DNA of 64,000 nt, taken from Gilvimarinus xylanilyticus (lineage in GTDB: Bacteria > Pseudomonadota > Gammaproteobacteria > Pseudomonadales > Cellvibrionaceae). The position numbers and the translations under genes are program-made. The notes beneath the pieces are model-generated. The model searched no databases, was not told the origin of the DNA, and saw only the letters and a list, made by a program, of their open reading frames with translations. Each line of letters begins with the position of its first letter. The stretch's first letter is position 1. This document shows, piece by piece, positions 44,575-53,341 of this stretch. The stretch covers positions 1 to 64,000 of the forward strand of contig NZ_JAMFTH010000006.1 of NCBI RefSeq assembly GCF_024195295.1, given 5' to 3'.

Positions 44575-45990
44575 ATGAGAGAGCTAATTCAACAGTTTGG
44601 TCGTTTGCGCCTGTTGGCGCTGGTAATAGCCTTCTTGCCATTTGCCGCTATGCCGCTGGCTGGCGTGGTTTGGCTTTGGCAAAACGGCCATTTGCTGGAA
44701 TGGCTGCTGTTGTTGGTGGTCTGTGCCGGTATCGCCATGCTATTGCAGTGGTGGCTGGCCGTTAACGATAAACGCCGCACCTATGAGTCGCGCACCCGCG
44801 CCGATGGCAATTGGTCGTCCACCGCCGAAGGCGCCTGGGAGCATGTCGAGGAGCTGGCCGAGACGGCTGACCCCGCCGAATATCCGTTAAACGACAGCGG
44901 GGCCTTGCTGCAGTTGGCGCAGAACACGCTGGAGCGGGTTGCCGGGCATTTCCACCCGGAAAAAGAGCACCCCCTGCTGGCACTGACCTTGCCCCATACG
45001 CTATTGATTATCGAGCGGGCCAGCCGCGAGCTGCGCAAAGAAATCGTGCACACCTTACCTTTTAGTCACCGGCTGAGCTTGGGTAACTTGGTTCAAGCGC
45101 GCCGCCTGCAGCAAACGGCGGCTCGTTATCACAAGGCTTACCGGGTGGGCCGCGCGCTGATAAGCCCTGCTACGGCGGTTTATAAAGAGGTTAGCCGCGC
45201 GGTGAGTGGCCATATTCTGGATTACGGCAGTGATCGGCTGCAGCGCTGGTTGCTGCAGGAGTATGTGCGCAAGGTGGGGTTTTACGCCATTGAACTGTAC
45301 AGCGGCAATTTGCTGCTAAGCGGCGAGCTGGTGGGCGCCGAGGGCCGCCCCCTGCAGGTGCTGGTGGTGGGCCCCGCGCAAAGCGGTAAAACCAGTGTAA
45401 TTGAGGCCCTTGCCGGCGGTGAGACCGAGCCCGAGGCCGGCGATAAAAACATTAGCGTGGTACGAATTAGCTCGGCCGAATGGGGCGAGCTTGAGTTGTG
45501 GGACACGCCCGCCTGGAAAAGCCTGCCCAGACGTGAGGCCCGGCGCGCGGTGGCCGAGGCCGATACCATTATTTGGGTCAGTAACGTGGAGCAGCTGGAT
45601 GCCGATTACGAGGCCGAACAACTTAGCCGGCTACACCGCTGGATGGGCGAGCGCGCCGGCCAGCCCGAGCCGCCGCTGCTGGTGGCGCTTACCTACTGCG
45701 AGCAAGGCGATGCCTTAGCGCTCACTCACGATTTGGCCGAAACTTTGGCCGTAGCGCCCGAGAATATGGTGGCGCTCTCGCTTGCCGACCCCTTGGCCCG
45801 CAAAGCCCGCCAGCAGTTGTCCGCCGCCTTTGCGTTGCACCACGCCCAGGCGGTCCGCAGCCATTACTGGCGCTACCTTAACCGCCAGCGCCGCGCGGAA
45901 AACCGTGAAATAGCCGGGCGCCAACTGCGCAACGTGGCGGGCAGTGCCTGGCGCACCGCGCGTGGGGTGTTTCGCCGCAAAAAACGATAA
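44575..45990 (+). CDS. Membrane-anchored GTPase-like protein, atypical G4
   Basis: Protein of about 471 residues. Two N-terminal helices (LLALVIAFLPFAAMPLAGVVWLW and LLEWLLLLVVCAGIAMLLQWWLAV) precede a helical region (90-270) and a C-terminal P-loop GTPase domain. G1 is LVVGPAQSGKTSVIEALAGG, G3 is WDTPAW, but the expected NKxD (G4) is replaced by ALTYCEQGD. This is like the YfjP/YeeP- or YcjX-related membrane GTPases seen in some gammaproteobacteria, though I cannot place it firmly. ATG 44575 is preferred over 44536. The C terminus is very basic (RTARGVFRRKKR). Function unknown; nucleotide specificity may be relaxed. Confidence 0.65.
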   Translation: MRELIQQFGRLRLLALVIAFLPFAAMPLAGVVWLWQNGHLLEWLLLLVVCAGIAMLLQWWLAVNDKRRTYESRTRADGNWSSTAEGAWEHVEELAETADPAEYPLNDSGALLQLAQNTLERVAGHFHPEKEHPLLALTLPHTLLIIERASRELRKEIVHTLPFSHRLSLGNLVQARRLQQTAARYHKAYRVGRALISPATAVYKEVSRAVSGHILDYGSDRLQRWLLQEYVRKVGFYAIELYSGNLLLSGELVGAEGRPLQVLVVGPAQSGKTSVIEALAGGETEPEAGDKNISVVRISSAEWGELELWDTPAWKSLPRREARRAVAEADTIIWVSNVEQLDADYEAEQLSRLHRWMGERAGQPEPPLLVALTYCEQGDALALTHDLAETLAVAPENMVALSLADPLARKARQQLSAAFALHHAQAVRSHYWRYLNRQRRAENREIAGRQLRNVAGSAWRTARGVFRRKKR

Positions 45991-46010
45991 AGCGCGCGGC
46001 GGTGGTGCCG

Positions 46011-47777
46011 TTACTCGCGCTCGAATCGCAAGCCGGAAAATTCCAGCCACTGCCCGTGTTGATCGCGTTTGGCAAATACGGTTTCTCCCAAACTCCGGCC
46101 CAGCCCGGCGATGATGGCTAGGTGGTCGTTGACCGGTTGCAGCACATATTCCAAAGATTCGCCGGTGGCGAGTTTTGCCTGTGCCAGTAAGAATCCGTTT
46201 TTAATTCTCAGACCGCCGCTTTTAACGTCTGCCACCGGAAACTCGCGGGTAAGCGTATAGTCGCCTACGCGTTCGCGCCAGGCATTGGGAATAGGCACCG
46301 GCTCGATTTTAACCCCGGCTATGCGTTCAATACCCAGGGTGTCGGTGCCAATCAATAGCGTTTTACCGTTTACCTTGCGGGTACTAAAACCGATACGCCC
46401 CAAGTGTCCCAAGTCAATGGGAATAAAACCGAACAGCTTGTAATCCAAGTAATGCGGCCCCTGTTTCACCTGCTGCTGGGTTGCAAAGGTCTTGCCCGCA
46501 AAATGCGCTTTTAACGTTTCGTTTAGCACAGCAAATTGCGCCAGCCCCGCAGGCGTTGCGTAAAAACCCGTCATTTGCTCCAGGCTGCTATTGTCCCGCT
46601 CCGCCAGACGGGGCCATCGGCTGGTGATGGTGGGCGCCGGTTCGCCGTAGGTGGCCTGGTGCAGCAGTTCAATACTGGCTTCGCCCAATGCCCGCAGCGT
46701 ATGGCTGGCGTTGGCGGAGTTGGACAGCAACACCACGCCATATCGATGTTGAGCCGAGAATAAAATAAGCGCGCGATGACTGTGAGTGGCGCCGTTGTGT
46801 GTATACAACTTTAAACTCGGGTGCAGCCTTCCCTGATATTCAAATACGCCCAGGCCAGCTTTTGTACCGGTATTCAAATCAGCGTGCGAGGTGTAGTCAC
46901 TGAGAATGGTCGCAACCGATTGCGGCGAGATTATGGCTTCGCCGTCTACCTTGCCTTGAGTGGTGAATAGCGTGAGCAGCTGGGCCAAATCGATCGCGTT
47001 ACTGCTTAAGCCGCCCGCCGGAATATCTCGCAGTAATAGTTCCGTACGGGGTTTGTGGTTTTGGTATCCATGGGCGACGGGCGGCTCGTCGGGCGAGGAG
47101 GAAAATTCAGCGCTCTGCATGCCCATCGCATCCAGCAGTGATTGCATGGTGTTGGCGTAGGGCGTATTTGCAGTTTTGGCTATCACTGTACCGATCACAT
47201 CAAACCCCAGGTTTGAATAGCGGTACACTTCGCCGGGTGGGCTGGCTAAATAGGTAGACGATAAATAAGGAAAAACACTGTCCACCGGCTCGGGTGGGTC
47301 GAGGGTCCACATACGGTAGGCTAAATCCGATGGCAAGCCCGATTGGTGCGTCAGTAAATCGCGCAGGGTAATAGGCGCGGTATTGTCAAAGCGGCTGTGG
47401 AAGGAAAAGTCCGGCAAGTAAGTTTGAATATTTTCATCCAGCGCTAACTGCTCAGCTTCCACTAGCTGCATGACTTTAACGGCATTCACCAGCTTGGATA
47501 ACGAGCCTGCGCGAAACAGGGTTTGATCGGTCGCCGGTTGCTGCGTTGAGGCATCGGCGTAACCAAAACCTCCGCTCCAGATTAACTGCCCGTGGGCAAC
47601 CACAGCCATGCTTAAACCGGTGACTTTGTCTTGCGCCATTTTATGTTCGGCCAGGCGTTCAAGGTAACCGGGCAGGGCGGCGAATTCGCCTTGTTTAACC
47701 TCGGGTGCGGGCGGTGGCGCCATAGCGCACGCGGTGAGAAAAAGCAAAATCGTTAACAGGGCGCTACGATGCGTCAT
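46011..47777 (-). CDS. Serine hydrolase lipoprotein, beta-lactamase/DD-peptidase fold
   Basis: Lipoprotein of 588 residues with lipobox LTAC at about residues 14-17. The class C beta-lactamase-like domain shows SxxK as SLSK in TLFRAGSLSKLVNAVKVMQL near residue 95, the YxN element in GEVYRYSNLGFDVIG near residue 187, and THNGATHSH as the KTG-equivalent HxG near residue 330. The C-terminal 200 residues form a separate beta-rich domain (from about 390). Proteins of this type are esterases or peptidases acting on cell-wall or small substrates and are seldom true beta-lactamases. The minus-strand gene is convergent with the GTPase gene. Substrate unknown. Confidence 0.85.
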   Translation of the reverse strand: MTHRSALLTILLFLTACAMAPPPAPEVKQGEFAALPGYLERLAEHKMAQDKVTGLSMAVVAHGQLIWSGGFGYADASTQQPATDQTLFRAGSLSKLVNAVKVMQLVEAEQLALDENIQTYLPDFSFHSRFDNTAPITLRDLLTHQSGLPSDLAYRMWTLDPPEPVDSVFPYLSSTYLASPPGEVYRYSNLGFDVIGTVIAKTANTPYANTMQSLLDAMGMQSAEFSSSPDEPPVAHGYQNHKPRTELLLRDIPAGGLSSNAIDLAQLLTLFTTQGKVDGEAIISPQSVATILSDYTSHADLNTGTKAGLGVFEYQGRLHPSLKLYTHNGATHSHRALILFSAQHRYGVVLLSNSANASHTLRALGEASIELLHQATYGEPAPTITSRWPRLAERDNSSLEQMTGFYATPAGLAQFAVLNETLKAHFAGKTFATQQQVKQGPHYLDYKLFGFIPIDLGHLGRIGFSTRKVNGKTLLIGTDTLGIERIAGVKIEPVPIPNAWRERVGDYTLTREFPVADVKSGGLRIKNGFLLAQAKLATGESLEYVLQPVNDHLAIIAGLGRSLGETVFAKRDQHGQWLEFSGLRFERE

Positions 47778-47902
47778 TGCTGTCCTTAATGGTGAAGGCT
47801 TAATAGAAAGGTATAGGCTCTTGCCAGTGATCTTGGTTCAGTTTAAACCCAAAGTCGGCCACTGTGCTAACCTCAACTTAAAGCTTTTAAAGGTGATTAC
47901 AA

Positions 47903-48421
47903 GTGACTTTAGGGCGTATTGTTGTAAGCGTTCTTTGTATTTTTGGTTTAGGGCTTGGTGAGTGTTTCGCATTCGAGTTAAAAAGCAAAGGCGAGATCGT
48001 GTGGGTGGCCGATGGCGATTCATTTCGGTTTCGCCCCGACAACGCATTAATGTGGGTAAAGCTTAAGTCTTTTGCGAAAACGCGCGATGGAAAAACAACC
48101 CACTCGTTACGAGTGGATGATCGGTTTCACTTGAAGGATATGTCGTTTCTGGTACGGGTGGGCAATGTGGGTACGGCCGAGTCCGGCACGACACAAGGGC
48201 GCTTGGCGGAGCAGTTTGCTCGCTCTGTTTTAGAAGGGGCAGAAGGAACTCTTTATTGCTGGGACATCGGTTACTATGGTCGACCGATTTGCTCCTTCTG
48301 GACCGATAACTGGGAGTATGGGCAGGCCCTGATTGAAAAAGGTTATTCAGATTATGAGACTCGCTATGGCGAGCATCCGCGTTTTCATAAAAAGTATTTA
48401 AAAGCGAGTGGGCGGCGTTAA
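47903..48421 (+). CDS. Secreted staphylococcal-nuclease-like protein
   Basis: Exported protein of 172 residues with a signal peptide (LGRIVVSVLCIFGLGLGECFA). It has an SNase/thermonuclease-like OB fold: GEIVWVADGDSFRFR, FLVRVGNVGTAES, GRLAEQFARSVLEGAEGTLYCWDIGYYGRPICSFWTDNWEYGQALIEKGYSDYETRYG. The conserved RxxxxDAPE-type calcium/arginine motif reads RVGNVGTAE, so the Asp that binds calcium in the classical enzyme is Gly; the second Arg (YGRP) is kept. It may be inactive or use another metal site. GTG 47903 follows AAAGGTG. It is divergent from the serine hydrolase gene. Function inferred from fold only. Confidence 0.7.
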   Translation: MTLGRIVVSVLCIFGLGLGECFAFELKSKGEIVWVADGDSFRFRPDNALMWVKLKSFAKTRDGKTTHSLRVDDRFHLKDMSFLVRVGNVGTAESGTTQGRLAEQFARSVLEGAEGTLYCWDIGYYGRPICSFWTDNWEYGQALIEKGYSDYETRYGEHPRFHKKYLKASGRR

Positions 48422-48794
48422 TACTCTCAGTTTTTGGCGCGATTTGTTTGTCGCTTTAACTCCGTTATGCGTTTTACGGTTTGCGTTATCGTTACCAAAT
48501 TTTATCGTTTTGGTTAGAGCTGCTAAAAACCGATAACGATAACGGAAGATTTACCCGCCTTGTAATTTTGCACCAGTGCTCAATTCCCTGTTTTCTGTCT
48601 GCTTGCTTTGCGTTGCTGTGATCAATGTCTCTGTGTTTTTTAATTTTTCGGCGAATGATGTGGCCGGGCTTTTGATGGTCGGTTACATCGTCCATTATTT
48701 TTTTGTTGCAGATGTTTGCCAAAGGTTGCTCCTTTTAATGCAACAAAAGTACAAGCCCTTTTAATAACGCAAAATTAAAGCAACGGAGTGAAAT
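48422..48794. other. Intergenic region with long inverted repeat upstream of mannanase
   Basis: Perfect 10-bp arms CGTTATCGTT (48484-48493) and AACGATAACG (48535-48544) flank an inner ACCAAA/TTTTGGT pair. This is either a terminator-like stem for the SNase gene or an operator for the mannanase. The remainder is AT-rich. CAACGGAG at 48780-48787 is the ribosome site of the mannanase. Confidence 0.5.
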
Positions 48795-50615
48795 ATGATA
48801 GAGACACGGTATCGGCCCGCTTGGCGGGTTGCTCTGGGATGTGCTTTGTTTGGTTCAGCCCTTAGTGCCGCTGCCAATACGGTGAGCGGCCCCAACCAAA
48901 CATCGGCGACCTTAAGTATTCAAAACGATTGGGGCAGTGGTTACTGCGCGTCGGTTTCAGTTGATAACAGTGGTTCGGCCGCGTTGACCGGCTGGCAGGT
49001 AACGCTGCATACCAATAATTCAGACATCAATAATTTGTGGAACGGCCAGTTAAACGGCAATAGTGTCACTAACATGGATTACAACGGCCATGTGAGCGCG
49101 GGTAGCAATACCAGCTTTGGTTTTTGCGCTACCGCTAATGGCAGTGAGGCTTATCTGCCTGAACTTGTGGCTCTGCAGGTTGACGGTGGTGCCGCAAGCT
49201 CTAGCAGCTCGTCATCCAGTAGCGTTAGCAGTGCCAGTAGCGTGAGCAGTTCGTCGGAGTCGTCTTCAAGCTCTGTGTCGTCCAGCAGCGTGAGCAGCTC
49301 TTCTTCCAGCAGTTCATCGTCCAGTTCCGCGGGTGGCGATATGATTCCCAATGCGACCAGCAGTGGCTGGCCCTATTGCCGCAGCAGTGATTCCGATCCG
49401 GACGGCGATGGCTGGGGCTGGGAGAACAGCCATTCGTGCATTGTGTATGGTTCGCAGCCCGATCCGGGGCCGGGGGATTTTCCTTACTGCCAAATTGGCG
49501 CCGAGGAGATAACCCTGTGCGCAACCGACAACGGCAGCTGGGGTAGTGAAGACGGCGGTGTGTGCTTGTCGCGCAGTATGTGTCCGGGCATGGGCACTAA
49601 TGACCAAAGCGCCATGCGCGATTTGCCGGTAAACCCCGATGCCAGTGCCAGCGCTGTCGCCGTTTATGATTATCTGCAGTCGATTTGGGGCAGTTATATG
49701 CTCTCGGGGCAGATGGACCAGACCTGGCAAGATGCGATTGATCAAACCCAGCGTGTCATTAACGATACCGGCCGCGCCCCGGCGATGATGGGCTACGACT
49801 TTATGAACTACGGGTTGTACTGGAACGGCATTTCCGGGCTGACTCAAACCGAAGAGGCCATCGAGTACTGGAACCAGGGCGGCCTGGTAAGCTTTACTTG
49901 GCACTGGCGCGATCCGAAGGCGGCCGAGGGTGTGATTGGCGAGTTTTACACCGAGGACACCGACTTTGTCATTCCCGTTGTAAACGGCGAGCTGGACACC
50001 GCGAGTGAAAGCTTTGCCAACATCGAAGCGGATGTGGATATGATTGCCGCCGAACTACAGCGCTTGGAAGACGCCGGTGTGCCGGTGCTGTGGCGCCCGC
50101 TGCACGAGGCCTCGGGCGGTTGGTTCTGGTGGGGTCGCACTGATCGCGCCGACGATGTGCCCGCCGCCTACGCCCAGGTGGTGCTGTGGCGCTACTTGTA
50201 CGAGCGCCTGACCAACCATTACGGCCTGGATAATCTTATTTGGGTGTGGAACGGTCAGGGCGGCGCCTGGTATCCCGGCGATGAGTATGTGGATATTGTC
50301 AGCCACGATATCTACGACGGCCAGCAAAACTACGAATCGCAGATTGATGTGTACGAGCTGACCGCCGCTTATCCTCACGAGGTTAAAATGGTCGCGCTGA
50401 GTGAAAACAGCAACATTCCCGACCCGGACCAAATGGCCGCCGATGGTGCCTGGTGGTTGTGGTTTATGGTATGGAATGACGGTGACACCGCCGAGGGTGT
50501 GACCAGTTCATCTAACTTCTGGACTGGTGAGTACTTTAATACCAACGCCCACAAATCACATGTGTATAACCACGAGTGGGTGATTACCCTGGACGAGTTG
50601 CCGGACTTTCCCTGA
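48795..50615 (+). CDS. Secreted beta-mannanase: CBM2 - Ser linker - CBM10 - GH26
   Basis: Secreted plant-mannan hydrolase of 606 residues. The signal peptide (ending SAAANT) precedes a CBM2 cellulose-binding domain (about 35-130: ATLSIQNDWGSGYCASVSVDNSG, ALTGWQVTL), a pure Ser-rich linker (135-180), one or two CBM10-like modules (WPYCRSSDSDPDGDGWGWENSHSC; FPYCQ ... GGVCLSRSMC) and a GH26 catalytic domain (275-606). The proposed acid/base is Glu438 in WRPLHEASGGWFWWG and the nucleophile is Glu537 in ALSENSNIPDP, spaced as in known GH26 mannanases. It hydrolyses beta-1,4-mannan while bound to cellulose. The architecture is typical of Cellvibrio-like bacteria. A strong terminator follows. Confidence 0.93.
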   Translation: MIETRYRPAWRVALGCALFGSALSAAANTVSGPNQTSATLSIQNDWGSGYCASVSVDNSGSAALTGWQVTLHTNNSDINNLWNGQLNGNSVTNMDYNGHVSAGSNTSFGFCATANGSEAYLPELVALQVDGGAASSSSSSSSSVSSASSVSSSSESSSSSVSSSSVSSSSSSSSSSSSAGGDMIPNATSSGWPYCRSSDSDPDGDGWGWENSHSCIVYGSQPDPGPGDFPYCQIGAEEITLCATDNGSWGSEDGGVCLSRSMCPGMGTNDQSAMRDLPVNPDASASAVAVYDYLQSIWGSYMLSGQMDQTWQDAIDQTQRVINDTGRAPAMMGYDFMNYGLYWNGISGLTQTEEAIEYWNQGGLVSFTWHWRDPKAAEGVIGEFYTEDTDFVIPVVNGELDTASESFANIEADVDMIAAELQRLEDAGVPVLWRPLHEASGGWFWWGRTDRADDVPAAYAQVVLWRYLYERLTNHYGLDNLIWVWNGQGGAWYPGDEYVDIVSHDIYDGQQNYESQIDVYELTAAYPHEVKMVALSENSNIPDPDQMAADGAWWLWFMVWNDGDTAEGVTSSSNFWTGEYFNTNAHKSHVYNHEWVITLDELPDFP

Positions 50616-50636
50616 GTGGATTAAGCTGGCGTAAAC

Positions 50637-50669
50637 AAAGGGGCTGATCGGTTGATCAGCCCCTTTTTT
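50637..50669. terminator. Bidirectional terminator between mannanase and aldo/keto reductase
   Basis: AAAGGGGCTGATC, loop GGTT, GATCAGCCCC and TTTTTT. It serves both converging genes. Confidence 0.93.
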
Positions 50670-50708
50670 GATTTACAGCCCTTCGCCTGTCATCCATACC
50701 CGCAACCG

Positions 50709-51761
50709 TTAAAAGGGCACGGGGTAGGTACGGTGTACCTCGGCAATGTCCGCGAGTACCGAATCGTTTAGCGTGATCGAAAACGCGTCTATGTCTTCTT
50801 GCAGTTGTTCCATACTGGTGGCGCCGATAATAGTCGAGGTAACGCCATCGACTTGGTTGCACCAGGCGAGCGCTAACTGCGCAGGCGTTAAACCGTGCTT
50901 TTGCGCAAGATCGCTGTAGGCGGCAACCGCCTGGTTGCTGAGTCGGGTGTCGCGGAACAGACCGTTGCGTTGTACCAAGTTCCAGCGGGCACCGGCGGGA
51001 CGGGCGCCGTTTAAGTACTTGCCAGTGAGGGCGCCGGTGGCCAATGGTGACCAGGGCAGATAGGCCACCTGTTGGTGAACACAATTTTCGATCAAAAACG
51101 GCCAGTCGCGGGTTTGCAGCAAGTTAAATTCATTTTGAATCGAGGTGACACGGGTGAGTTTATGCTTCTCGGCCAGACGAATGTATTCGTTAATGCCCCA
51201 AGGGGTGTCGTTAGACAGACCAAAGTGACGAATTTTGCCCGCGCGGACGCTTTCATCCAGCGCCTGCAGAATTTCCAGCATTTGCGCCGAGTGCGCCGCG
51301 GTATCCACATCGGTAAAGTTAATGTGCCCCGGTGCGTGTTTACCAAAGTGTGGCGAGGTGCGGTTGGGCCAGTGCAACTGGTACAGGTCAATATAATCGG
51401 TTTGCAGTCGGGCGAGGGAATCGTCAATGGCCTTGATGATGGCCTCGCCGGTAATATCACCGCCGCCGCGAATGTATTTAAGACCATTGCCGGCGATTTT
51501 ACTGGCGAGATAAAAGTCGTCGCGCCGGCCGGGGTTGGCGGCAATCCAGTTGCCGATAATGGTTTCGGTAGTGCCGTAGGTGTCGGCTGTGGGCGGTACG
51601 GCATACATTTCGGCGGTGTCGATAAAGTTAATACCCTGCGCCAGCGCGTGTTCTATCTGTGCATTGGCGTCTGCCTGAGTATTTTGTTTGCCCCAGGTCA
51701 TAGTGCCCAAACAAACTCGCGATACTGACAGGCCACTATGGCCAAGTGTTGTGTACTCCAT
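50709..51761 (-). CDS. tas: Aldo/keto reductase (Tas-like)
   Basis: NADPH-dependent aldo/keto reductase of 350 residues with a TIM-barrel fold. Signatures: MEYTTLGHSGLSVSRVCLGTMTWGKQNTQADA, NFIDTAEMY (catalytic Asp and Tyr), DYIDLYQLHWPNRTSPHFGK, RHFGLSNDTPWGI and STIIGATSMEQLQEDI. Both the length and the GTMTWGxQN start match the Tas protein of E. coli. It probably reduces aldehydes or ketones in the cytoplasm. GGGAG precedes the ATG. Single gene, divergent from the TSUP permease; the physiological substrate is unknown. Confidence 0.92.
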   Translation of the reverse strand: MEYTTLGHSGLSVSRVCLGTMTWGKQNTQADANAQIEHALAQGINFIDTAEMYAVPPTADTYGTTETIIGNWIAANPGRRDDFYLASKIAGNGLKYIRGGGDITGEAIIKAIDDSLARLQTDYIDLYQLHWPNRTSPHFGKHAPGHINFTDVDTAAHSAQMLEILQALDESVRAGKIRHFGLSNDTPWGINEYIRLAEKHKLTRVTSIQNEFNLLQTRDWPFLIENCVHQQVAYLPWSPLATGALTGKYLNGARPAGARWNLVQRNGLFRDTRLSNQAVAAYSDLAQKHGLTPAQLALAWCNQVDGVTSTIIGATSMEQLQEDIDAFSITLNDSVLADIAEVHRTYPVPF

Positions 51762-52050
51762 AACGTTTACTCCCGCTGAATGATGAGTAATCTGGTAAGG
51801 TTGCTATTGATTTGGCAATTCGTGCAGCACATTAGTCACAGCCGTGTAGTATGGGGATGGTTATCATGAATCGCTACAAAGCTTACGTTACTTGATGCGC
51901 AAGTGGGCGAGGGTGAGTGCTTACTAATCGCTTAACTTGCCCAATTGGTGAGAAAAACACACAAAGTTTTGCAAAAAAGGTCGCCTGAATGGGCTAACTG
52001 CCGTTAGAATTGTATGACATATTTATAATGAGCGATTAGAGAAGTTCCCA

Positions 52051-52782
52051 TTGTCCGATATTAGCCTGCTGCAATTGTTACTCGCCAACTTGGCGCTGCT
52101 TGCTGGCTCCTGCCTGCAGGGGGTGGCAGGTTATGGTATCGGTACACTCTCGGCCCCACTGCTGTTTTTGATCAGTCCTGCTTTCCTGCCCGGCGTTGCG
52201 TTAATTAATGCGGTGCTGCTGAATATTCTGATGTTGGTGCGCAACCATCAAAGCCTGAGTTTTCGTCAGGTACGCTACGCTATTGGCGGTAACATCGTGG
52301 GTACGGCGCTGGCGGCTCTGACCCTAACCGTGCTAAGTGCCCAGGGGTTTGATCTGGCCTTCGGGGTGCTTATTTTGCTGGCGGTAGGTATGAGTGTGTT
52401 GGGCGTGAAGCCGCGCTTGAACGACCGCAACAGCATTTTGGCGGGCGGCGCGTCGGGGTATATGGGCACTATTACCGCTGTGGGTGGGCCGCCCATTGCG
52501 CTGATTTACCAGAACGAAACCGGGCCTTTGGTGCGGGCGAATCTTTCGGCTTTTTTCTTGTTTGCCAGTCTGGCCAGCGTGGTAGCCCTGGCACCGGCCG
52601 GTTATATTGGTTTGACGGAGCTTAAGCTGTTTCTGGCGACCTGTCCTGGGGTTTTTGCCGGTTTTTGGCTGTCGGGGCACCTGGTCAATCGTCTGCCTTT
52701 TGCATCGCTACGGCCCATCATCCTCTCCATTGCCGCCATCGCTGGTATTGCCGCCGTGGTGCGCGGGCTTATTGCTCACTAA
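52051..52782 (+). CDS. TSUP-family (TauE/SafE) permease
   Basis: Inner-membrane protein of 243 residues with seven to eight helices. It has the duplicated TSUP motif GSCLQGVAGYGIGTLSAPLLFLISP near residue 25 and ASGYMGTITAVGGPPIALIYQNETGP in the second half. Members export sulfite, sulfoacetate or other anions. The start is TTG 52051, the only candidate that keeps the first helix; GAGAAG lies about 6 bases upstream. The stop codon at 52780-52782 coincides with the left end of a MITE, so the insertion has not removed residues visibly, although the native 3' region is displaced. Confidence 0.85.
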   Translation: MSDISLLQLLLANLALLAGSCLQGVAGYGIGTLSAPLLFLISPAFLPGVALINAVLLNILMLVRNHQSLSFRQVRYAIGGNIVGTALAALTLTVLSAQGFDLAFGVLILLAVGMSVLGVKPRLNDRNSILAGGASGYMGTITAVGGPPIALIYQNETGPLVRANLSAFFLFASLASVVALAPAGYIGLTELKLFLATCPGVFAGFWLSGHLVNRLPFASLRPIILSIAAIAGIAAVVRGLIAH

Positions 52783-53147
52783 GGAACCTCTGATTAAGTC
52801 CTCAGCAGCCTCTGGCTTACAGAGCTTTTCGAGGTCAAGGCAGCGAGCCGATGGCGTGCTGACGGCCCGGTGAGGTGAGCCAACGCAGAGATCGGAAAGC
52901 TCTGCAAGCCCCGAAGGGCGCGGCCAAAACGTTCATCCGCTGTGTTGCCTACACGGATGTAGGTAAGGGCCGTGAGCAGGACGCGGAAGGCTTGCACTTC
53001 TTGCCAAGGACTATGGCCATTGCCTGCGAAGTGCGCCAAGGGCAATGGATTGCCCGAATGCCGGAAAGGCAGGAGCACTTTCCGGCGAAGGAGTAAACGT
53101 TTTGGACTCGCGCAGAGACCGCTGAGGACTTAACCAGAGGTTCCCTA
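52783..53147. mobile_element. MITE, about 365 bp, IS630/Tc1-like TA target
   Basis: Terminal inverted repeats of about 25 bp: the left end starts AGGAACCTCTG..., and the right end (53121-53146) is its complement with only two or three differences. Both ends are bordered by TA. The interior is G/C-rich and encodes no transposase; frames inside it (for example 52875-53096 plus, 52794-53078 minus) do not resemble known proteins. It is a miniature element, presumably mobilised in trans. Confidence 0.82.
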
Positions 53148-53285
53148 GCTCTTAGCTTACGGCGGGTAAACTCTCTCGTTAACACCTTCGGGTAGCTCTG
53201 CTCGCGCTGAACGGGCCCAAAGTATACGGGGCATTTCAGGTTCCGAGAGGAGTTGAACTTCGCATCTATCGTTTGGCGCCTCAAT

Positions 53286-53319
53286 AAAAAAGGGGAGCCA
53301 TGGATAGGCTCCCCTTTTT
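53286..53319. terminator. Terminator downstream of tolC
   Basis: AAAAAGGGGAGCC, loop ATGGATA, GGCTCCCCTTTTT. It ends the leftward tolC transcript. The 53150-53285 stretch beside it shows nothing recognisable. Confidence 0.92.
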
Positions 53320-53341
53320 GATGGTTACCGTGCACTTGGCG

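Noticed and set aside
46011-47777. Antibiotic-resistance class C beta-lactamase
   Set aside because: The SxxK and YxN motifs are present, but length, the lipobox and the extra C-terminal domain fit serine hydrolases of the esterase/peptidase type; no resistance role should be claimed.
48576-48764. 62-residue hydrophobic frame upstream of the mannanase
   Set aside because: It starts with GTG without a ribosome site, in AT-rich DNA where hydrophobic frames arise by chance. Not supported enough to call a gene.
52794-53096. Two overlapping frames inside the MITE
   Set aside because: They span the element interior on opposite strands, have no recognised domain and no good start sites; they are most likely incidental.
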